64,000 nt of DNA, from positions 43,283 through 107,282 of the forward strand of contig JASANG010003987.1 in NCBI GenBank assembly GCA_030248215.1. The letters run 5' to 3'. Each line of letters opens with the position of its first letter. Positions within the stretch are counted from its first letter, which is position 1. Positions 56,058-64,000 of this stretch are shown here, piece by piece. The stretch comes from Enoplolaimus lenunculus (Eukaryota; Nematoda; Enoplea; Enoplida; Thoracostomopsidae). The notes below the pieces were generated by a model. The model saw only the letters and a program-made list of their open reading frames with translations. It did not search any database and was not told the DNA's origin. The translations under genes and the position numbers were made by a program.

Positions 56058-59000
56058 TCAGTTGGCACCATTGTCTTTCAACAAATCCGAAATCTCTTGT
56101 TCCCATTCTTCATCGCTTTTGGCTGTCTGTGTTGTGACCATTTCAAAATCATTCAACTCAGCAGCAAGCTCATCCTCCCAGTTTGTACCTAGCGGGTCCA
56201 TATTTAGTTCCGTGTCTTTTTGTTGTTGCTGGTTTTGTTGCGGTGGTTGCTGTTGTCCCATTCCAGCTTTTTCCTGCCTCAATTCGACGTCATTGCTCAG
56301 CTGTTTCTCACCGGGTTGTTGATCCGAAATTTGTTCCTCAGTTTGTTTTGTGTTTTTCGAGCCTGCAAAAAACATGAGCAGATTTAAATATTTTAGCTAT
56401 TCTGTCCTTAGTTTAGCAATAGATTTCAACCAGAGCACTGAAATAGGCAGTCGCAAATTTGGCCATCTTAACAGAATCGTTACAAGGTTTAGCGCTACCA
56501 AAACACAGTAGACAGCCGGATTCTTGACCGTGAGTAGCATCAGCTTCTTTACCAAGGTCCCCAATTAGTCGATCTGAAACAGCTGCAGATCTCAATTTCC
56601 TCATAGCAGCATAGCAGATCAAACGCAAAAACTTGTGCATATTTCACATAGGTGCATCACCGCTAGGAGCTACACATATTAAGAAATACCGGCAAATATT
56701 TTAGTCAGACTTCATCCAACTAACCACTTTTATTCATGGAATCCACATCTTTTCCGTTCTGAATGGTATCCATTCCCAGCTCTGCCTTCAGCGCTGCAAG
56801 TTCACTTTCGCTCATATTTAGTTCCATTTCATCGCTAAAGAATTCCGGATCCGCTGCCCGGTTATGGGCTGGTGAATCAGCTGCTGTATCATCCTCGGTT
56901 GCTCGTTCGTTCGTTTTGTTACCAGTTTTATCCGTTGTTGGGTTAGCATGAGACGTAGAAGCTTCACTCAGCGCAGCACCTAAAGAGAACCACTAACAAA
57001 AACAATAGTAACTAGTCAACGTGGTTACACTATTTGCAGCCCTACCTGTTGTAATACCTAAGTTCGCGTGGCAACTCGATACCCGCTTACCGTCGACTGT
57101 AACCTTACAGGCTAGGTTAAATTTCAGCTTAAAATACATTATAACCCGACCATAAATTTAAAAGTACGCACTCACAATTACTCACTTGAACTATTTCGTG
57201 AAGACGTTAAGCAATCAACCGACTGTTGTATCAGCGAAACTCGATAGAAATAATTCCGCCAAAATTGTTCTTCTTTTATTCTACAGCAGTAATCGCAAAA
57301 TAAAAACAGTCAACGTGGTTGCAAATTTGCAACCCTATTCTTTTCAAAACTTTTTATTCCTGAAAACTGTGCAGTATTTTTGTTTGCATTTCTGCTCACT
57401 CTTAAATTGTTTGCTACGTACATTGACTTTCAAAGAATGAAGAATGTGTTCTAATAATTTACATATATATGTTGCCTCATATATGAAAGTTCATTAGAAC
57501 AGCTGGAACGGTGCCAAAAATACGTATGTGTGGTTTCTATTCGGCCACCGGTTCCAAGACTACAAATCGCATCACCAACTGATGACAGATAATATAAGCA
57601 GTTCAGAATACACCCACGGATATCTACCAGTAATCAATGCAAGATTTCTTTAAAATTTAAACACCGAACAAGTCCTTGCTGTAAACTCACTGCTTCGGAA
57701 CCAATTCATATCGCATTTTGCTCAAATTTGCATCTTCTTCCAACAGCCCGTAAACGACAGGCGTCATCTGTTCAAAATCAAAATCGAACTGCGTACCTGG
57801 AGGCGGATCGCGTACAAAGTTTCGTTTTTCCTATAAAAGCTTAAGTACAAATAATTAGTAACCACAAAAGAACTACGATGATCAAGATAAACACCTACAA
57901 AAACACGTTTGTTTGTTTGTTTGTCTATACGTATATCAGTCTTGACAGCACGAAGACTATACAAATGTTGCCATATATCGCGAAATCTTTAGCATCCAGG
58001 AGTAAAAAATGGATAAAAAACCAAATATTTAGCATCTATACACGCTTTTATTTCAAAAGCTTGAAAGTCTGAATCCATTCACTAACACCGAATTTTCAGT
58101 TTATGGAAATTCGTGACAAAATTGGCATAGGCGATGGCGTATTAATTCAGGTGAAAACATATACCATTGACAAACTTAGAATCTGCGCTTTTAGTTCAGA
58201 CTCGTTCGCATGCCCAACCCATGGTGGCAAGGTTGCAGCCGTTGATGTTGACTTTTCTGTTTGCTTCGCAATGAAATTACGTTGCTCTTCTTCGAACTCT
58301 CCGAGAATAGTCTGAAAAAATGCATTGTACTTCAACGGGTCATAATATAGCAGGCTGAAATGGCAGCTTTTAGTTTAAATAGCATGTCCGAGACTAAGTT
58401 ATACAACAGCGAATCGAGATAGAACTTTTCTGGCTCGGTTAGTTATTATATTGGGCCCAAAAAATTTCTATGTGCAACGGAATCAAGAGCCCTTATTCAA
58501 ATTTTGTTTATATTGGTTGTAGATTTGGGAAGCCATTTTCAACTGTTTTTCAACTAATACAAACGTTTGCTGTTCGAAATAGTACTTAGCAAAAATTTGT
58601 TAGCAAAACTTTTGTAGCGTCATTTACAATATCACGTATATACATACGTATTAGAAGCGGCTAACTCTCACTCGGCCAACATGAAGTACCTAACTTTTCT
58701 GGTGCTTCTGGAGGCTATATGCAAATGTTTAACGATCGAAACATTTTTTGATTTCTGTAATCCCAGCAGATTATAGACCGGTAAAGAGTGCTTTACTCGA
58801 TTATTCAGAAATTTCGGAAGCGCACGTAGCCGCTACCGCCGTCAAATAAATCAATTCATGTCATATATAAATGTTGGTATAGTGAGACGTTAGCCGACTG
58901 AGAGTACGCGTCGGAAAACACCGTCTTTTTTTGCAGCGTACATTGTCCTCAACGGTCTTCTTGACAACCAATGCCGTTTCAGCCAAGTTTTTCGTTGCCG

Positions 59001-61264
59001 TATTTGCAAGCGAAAACATAATGCCTAAAATTAGGAGCGTTACTGCGTAAACTAAACATTACCTGGCCTGGATAAATATATGCAGTTAATTATTAAATTC
59101 CTCTATTTTAACTAAACTGACATGTATATGTCTGGGATAGACAGGATTTAATTCTACTCGTTACACGTACCGGGGCGGATATGATAATTTTACCGGCATC
59201 TGAACCGGATGTTAACCTTATATAGCATTTAAATTTGAGCACTGTTGGCAGTATTAAAGTCATACAAAAGTATACATATTAGGGTTGCGCCGATTAATCG
59301 GCATCGGCATCGATAATAATCGGTTGTTTTCGTGAGTATCGGCATCGGCACTACAAAGAAATTGCCGATTCTTTGCCGATACTTTTTGCACATAACAGTC
59401 ACTTTGAATGCTGTCAATTTCATTTCTGGGCGCATATCAGTGTGTCCGGTCAGGAAAACTGATATCTTTCTTGTGTTTGTGTTTAAAAAAATTAATTGAA
59501 ATGAACCGTTCTTACAAAACTCTAATCATTTATGATGGATAGGATTTAAGTGTTCATATAATGATGTAATGTAGTATCCTATCTGTTTATTAAGCATGGT
59601 GTACAAAAGTTGGAATCGGCATCGGCAAAATATCAAAATAAGAATCGGCATCGGCAAAATTTTGGTATTTGTACATCTCTACTTAAAACCTTGCGAGATT
59701 TTCATTCCTGGCCACGTGGACTTTAAAGTAGAAATGTGCCGTTTAATCGACATCGATAATAATCTGCACTTTTCGAGAGTATCGGCATCGGCCATATTGC
59801 CGAACTTTGTTGGATTCGGCTTTTGGATTCGGCATTTTTACAACCGAATCCGAACCTCAAAATTTTGCCGAATCCGAACCTTTGTTGCCACCCTGATACA
59901 TACTGACGTAAAAGATATTCCTAGCTAACATTTTTAATTTCAATTGATTATGAAAAACTTAGGCATCTTGACTTGCCCGGAAATGCAGTCTCAGCATATA
60001 TGTACTACCACAACCGTCAATACGGATGTTTTTTCACCGGATACTAAACCGAAACCGGATATAAGTTACAAATTATTACTTACGCACTTCTAGGCAACGA
60101 ACCGACATTTACAGTCGCGAGAATGCAATGTAGTCATTGTGGAACCGGAATTTGAAAAAATTACCGAAAACGGAACCGGAAGGCAGGGTTGCACCAAACC
60201 CACGCTTTGACCGAATCCGAATCCATTGCTAACTTGCCGAATCCGAATCCGCATATTGCATGTTACAAATTTGAGATATTTTCATAATTTGTTCAAAATA
60301 TCAAGATAGCCGAATAACTTCTAAACGTTAATACATTTCGTGTTAGATCTGAGTTCTGAGAATTGTGACCTGCATCAAAAATGTTTATTTATATAACAAG
60401 TTATTTAAAATTTTTTACTGCTTAAAAATGAAAAAAACATGTTGCCCAACATTACGCACTACCCAAAAATCCATTTTAATGCTCTTTTTCAGATATTATT
60501 GCTGAAATAAACGTAGGTAACGGTAGGTACTTATTTACTTAATCTGCTGTATTTGAGATTTTCAGTATTCACTGAAGCGAAACCCATCTTCGATGGTTTG
60601 TTTTCGGTGATTGTCAAGGTATATTTACTATGCTAATGAAATCATTTTAGTTTTATCGTCATTGTTCAGCATAATATTTAATTACCGCCACGTAACTTAA
60701 AAACAACTCTCACATCAAATAAAGGTTTAAAAATTAAAAGCACACACAAACCTCCATAATTCTTCGCTTGTTTAAAAGCCATCGCAGATATTTCTTCCAT
60801 TGACTTAGATGATTTTGTTATTAATCCGTTATCACATGCTTCCTGTTCTGCAGGATTGCTTGCCAAATTAGTGTCGACCTTTTCCTGCAACAAAACGCCG
60901 CAGGTAGAAAATTAATTACTGAGTTAAAAGTGTACCATCACAAACAAAAGTCACTCTGATACATCAGAACATTGCTGACAACAGTTCATATAGAGATATA
61001 CATTCGGTCATAAGCAAGTATACAAATTAAAATTGCAGAGCCGGATTATTACTACACAACATCAGAGTAATAACTACGCATACAAAACGTTCTTTATGCA
61101 AATTAGTTGATACAATTAAGTTTATGTACGCTTACCTTCATGTCATTTTCGTCACTGGAATCACCTTGCTCAGAGTTTTGATCAGAATTATCGCACTCAT
61201 CGTTAGGAACAAGCTGGTTTAATTTTTTAATCTGATCTCCAAACCATGAGGTAACCGTCTCCAT
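56058..61264 (-). CDS. SYAP1-like: Synapse-associated protein 1 / BSD-domain protein, complete, 8 exons
   Basis: SYAP1 (SAP47 in Drosophila) is a BSD-domain protein linked to synapse function and AKT phosphorylation. Exons: 61136-61264, 60752-60884, 58942-59024, 58165-58311, 57691-57830, 57186-57280, 56725-56979, 56058-56362 (TGA at 56058-56060). All seven junctions keep phase with GT-AG ends, giving 428 residues (human about 350). Landmarks in order: start [44 protein letters not shown] and KKTVEDN (the amphipathic segment before the BSD domain); [40 protein letters not shown] and [12 protein letters not shown] (BSD domain; the F/W pair is FW); an acidic, variable linker; [15 protein letters not shown] and [14 protein letters not shown], matching the two conserved C-terminal repeats of SYAP1. 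An AATAAA-type signal on the minus strand at 55651-55656 is a possible poly(A) signal. Confidence 0.95.
59280..59680 (+). repeat. TAGGGTTGCGCCGATTAATCGG repeat family, copy 1
   Basis: Rich in ATCGGCATCGGCA phrases at both ends, with a body containing TCATTTCTGGGCGCATATCA and ATGATGTAATGTAGTATCCT. It lies upstream of SYAP1 exon 3 (in the intron to exon 2). Inverted copies: 61950-63055 and 4068-4300. Confidence 0.7.
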
Positions 61265-61682
61265 AACGTTATGGTTAAAATGCGAATACGCTGTACAGTA
61301 GCAATCTGTGCCTTCTATCCAAAAAGAAGAATTTTGCACGAAACGTTAATATAAACTAAAAAAGCTAAAACTTAACCCGCGACCAGATATAAACTTTACC
61401 GCATATTGGAACTGGAACCACAGCCGGATAGTGAATTTTTCACCGGAACTATATATTAACCCGTAAAGCAACTCTTTGCTTGTGTGATAAGTAAATTCTA
61501 GCATATCTTAAATACGAATATACGTATGTCCGTTTGTAAAATGCAGTTTTATAATATTTTGAAACTACAACCGTAAATATCGGCCATGTGGTAGTTTTAT
61601 GATATCGGATACAGTAGTCCGATACGAATACCGGTTTTATGCCGGATACTACACCGGAACCTTAGTTCTATGTTTTCAGCAG

Positions 61683-61952
61683 CTGAAGATGAGGGACGCT
61701 CCCAGGAGGTTTCGAACTCGGATCGACAGATTATCAGTCCAGCGCGCTGTCCACTGAGCCACGCCGCCTCACAATCAACTGCTCAGTTTTTATATTTTTA
61801 TGCCTTATAAGAACCTCAACATTATACACATGTATCTTGGTTCTTCCATGTTTTACTGCTGCTGCATATGAAGGCACTATGCAGCAGTGTTATTACCGAT
61901 GGACAGCATCAGCATGAGGTTATTATTTGCCTCCATACATCCGCATGTCACA
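61683..61952 (-). repeat. SINE-like repeat, copy 3, best preserved
   Basis: On the minus strand it reads TGTGACATGCGGATGTATGG to a tRNA-like stretch with near-consensus boxes: TGGCTCAGTGG (A) and GAGTTCGAAACC (B), with GGACTGATAATCTGTCGATC between. It could be an active-type promoter. It lies upstream of SYAP1 and in the same orientation. Confidence 0.78.
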
Positions 61953-63058
61953 TAGGATAGTACATTACATCATTATATAAAGACTTAAACCCTAACCATC
62001 ACAAACGATTATAATTATAGTCGAACGGTTCATTTGAATTAATTTTTTAAAACACAGGCAAGAAAGATATCACTTTTCCTGACCGAACACACTGATATGC
62101 GCCCAGAAATGAAATTGATAACATTCAAACTGACTGTTATATATGCAAAAAGTATCGTAAAGAATTGGCAATTGTTTTGCAGTGCCGATACCGATGTTAA
62201 TAATCACGAAAAGTGCCGATATCTGGCTTCTCCACAGCGGGGGGCGATGGCCCCCCCAGCACTTTTTGAAATTTTCATTTTCCCGCCGGCGAAAATTTTG
62301 CCGCCCCCAGGAAAGGCCCCCGGCGAATTTTCGGCCGCCCCCCAGCAAATTTTTTTGCTGGGGGCCACCAGGACTTTTCTAGGTCCAAAATTTTCAATGC
62401 TAAAACGTAAAGACCGGGACTTCTTTTGAGGCGGACATTCGGCAAAATATGATTTTATATTACGCTGAGTACTCATAATTTTTAATAGCGTTACAAATAC
62501 CCGTAGTAACTAATACAATTCAATAATGAACTGAAAAAGCACAATTATATAAAGACCGTTTCAGGGCATACAGCATTCGAAAGTACCTTGCAGCAGCAAG
62601 TTCAACCCGCCTGAGCCTTATGATAAATTGAAGCTGTGACTAATATACAAAATATATATTAATCACAGTTTCAATTATAGATTATCTATATTTTATATAA
62701 TTGTGCTTCTTTCAACTTCTGGTTAAGTTGTCAGTATTCGTTAAAATTATTGTTATTAGCGTTTGCGAGAAATTTTTGTCATGTTGAGCGATGAGTGATC
62801 TTACGGTTGAGTTGGAAACACGGTCTAGAATGAAAAAATGGTCCAAAAAGTCGGTTTGCAAAATTTTAAGCCTGCCCCCAGGACCCCCAGATCATCTAGG
62901 GGCCCCAGATCACCTGGGGACCCCAGGAAAACTGCCCCCCAGCAAAATCAGGTGCCCCCCAGGACACTCCTGGGGGCCCCCCAGGAAATGCCCCCCGGCG
63001 GAAATTTTCAAGCTGTGGAGAAGCCAGGATATTACAGATGCCGATTAATCGGCACATC
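61950..63058 (-). repeat. CGGCATCGGCA repeat, inverted copy split by GC-rich DNA
   Basis: The body (GTACATTACATCATTATATA, CTGATATGCGCCCAGAAATG) is the inverse of 59400-59590. After AAAAGTGCCGATATCTGGC it is broken by about 830 bp that begin and end with GC-rich blocks, and the terminus returns as CAGATGCCGATTAATCGGCA at 63034-63053. Confidence 0.65.
62216..63045. other. GC-rich insertion with two related G/C-block ends
   Basis: 62230-62385 and 62866-63015 consist of repeated CCCCCAGG, GGCCCC and CCGGCGAAAATTTT blocks and stand out from the AT-rich surroundings. Both carry GGCTTCTCCACAGC or its inverse AGCTGTGGAGAAGCC at their outer ends, so they look like the inverted ends of one element about 800 bp long. 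No conserved protein was recognised in 62400-62860. Confidence 0.6.
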
Positions 63059-63215
63059 CCTAGCTTAAAGTCCTGGCTAAAGTCCTATTCACACATGCAA
63101 GTTTTTGTTGCGAGAACATGCAGCTGCAACTTGCACTTGCTAGTTTTACCCAAAAGATTCATGAAAACTCAAAGCTAGAAATTTAGATCACATGTGTGAA
63201 TAAGTATACAAGTCC

Positions 63216-64000
63216 ACTGCTCTGTCATGGTCTCATTTCACTTTTATTTGTCGTCATATAAATTGCGTATTAATAAGTCAACAGTTACGTATTAATAATA
63301 ACATAACAAAGTTGGAGTTCAATTAAACCTGATCTTGAAAATTCTCTTACTATAGAAAAGTATCCGCTTGAGTAAAAAATATTCTGACAGATTAACAAAA
63401 CGCAAGCTTATTAAATACTATTAGCTATACCTCTTATAATTTGGAACCTAAAATGTTATGGCTGCAATCAAAGTTTTAACTCTGGAATACAGGATATGTC
63501 GTAGTCTTAAGATATTTTTGATATGAAAGGGTTACTAAGCACATACACATTAACTCTTATAGAGATAAAACGGATAAACCGTTTTAACATACATAAAAAG
63601 CACAATTTAATGATTGAATTTGCAACAGCAGAAAAGTACTGTAAGCTGCGCTTTGAGCCAATAAAACTAAAGAACACTGCATTTAGACTTAGGGATGAGT
63701 TAAATCGCATCAGAGTGTGTAGACGAGAAGCCGATTTAGATGATAGAAACAGATAATTTTAAGGGCGTTTCTCAAAAAACTGGAAAGCAGGTCCTAGAAT
63801 CTTGCAAGAAATTCACAATAAGGTGTAAGTAAAATAACCTCACTGACTTTACTTATTCATACAAGTTAATAGGGGTTGCTAAATATGCTTTTGAATAAAA
63901 ATTTTAATGTGGTTATTTACAGTGCAACATTGTATATATCAAACCTTCCATAGTACCACGTTAGCCATGACCCATGTTGATTTTGAGACGATATGGCGAT
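63216..64000. other. Right edge, nothing firmly recognised
   Basis: A plus-strand open frame at 63523-63756 (77 codons) has no repeat signature and no recognised homology. No convincing splice pair was found around it. No other feature recognised. Confidence 0.35.

Noticed and set aside
56183-56951. Plus-strand Ser/Cys-rich frames
   Set aside because: They are antisense to SYAP1 exons 7 and 8, which join in phase with the rest of the gene.

Overview
This is animal nuclear DNA: AT-rich, intron-rich and crowded with small DNA transposons. Three conserved host genes can be read exon by exon, all on the minus strand. In transcription order they are a synapse-associated protein 1 / BSD-domain gene (56058-61264, apparently complete), a calpain cysteine protease (36010-50128, start to end of domain III; last exon not found), and the 5' part of a p90 ribosomal S6 kinase (485-3697, running off the left edge). 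For SYAP1 and calpain every exon joins the next in phase with GT-AG borders, which makes the models strong without a database search. They show no functional link: a signalling kinase, a calcium-type protease and a membrane-trafficking/AKT-linked adaptor.

The lineage cannot be fixed from sequence alone. Many short interspersed arrays are built from TTAGGC, the telomere repeat of most nematodes, which hints at a nematode or related ecdysozoan. The arrays sit inside transposons, so this is only a hint. A 5S rRNA-like sequence and several tRNA-like sequences are also present.

Layout. 1-3.7 kb: RSK exons. 3.7-36 kb: no conserved host exon recognised; dense MITEs, minisatellites, an inverted duplication (12.4/15.2 kb), SINE-like repeats (25.7-26.4 kb), a degraded piggyBac transposon with its transposase fragments (26.55-29.72 kb) and a long tandem repeat (31.6-32.8 kb). 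36-50 kb: calpain, its introns packed with MITEs. 50-56 kb: intergenic repeats. 56-61.3 kb: SYAP1. 61.3-64 kb: repeats with an unusual GC-rich block.

The transposons are the most informative accessory content. At least six families can be defined by terminal inverted repeats and target-site duplications: hAT-like ones with 8-bp duplications (the TTAGGC-core family, the CAGGGTGCAACCGG family, the GGCCCGTAGCC family, the CAGGGATGGGAG family), Tc1/mariner-like ones with TA duplications (CTGTAGTGACCC and CACTGYAAAAAATGG), and piggyBac with TTAA. They are nested in each other, so relative ages can be read. No retrovirus-like, LTR, Polinton or other virus-derived element was recognised.
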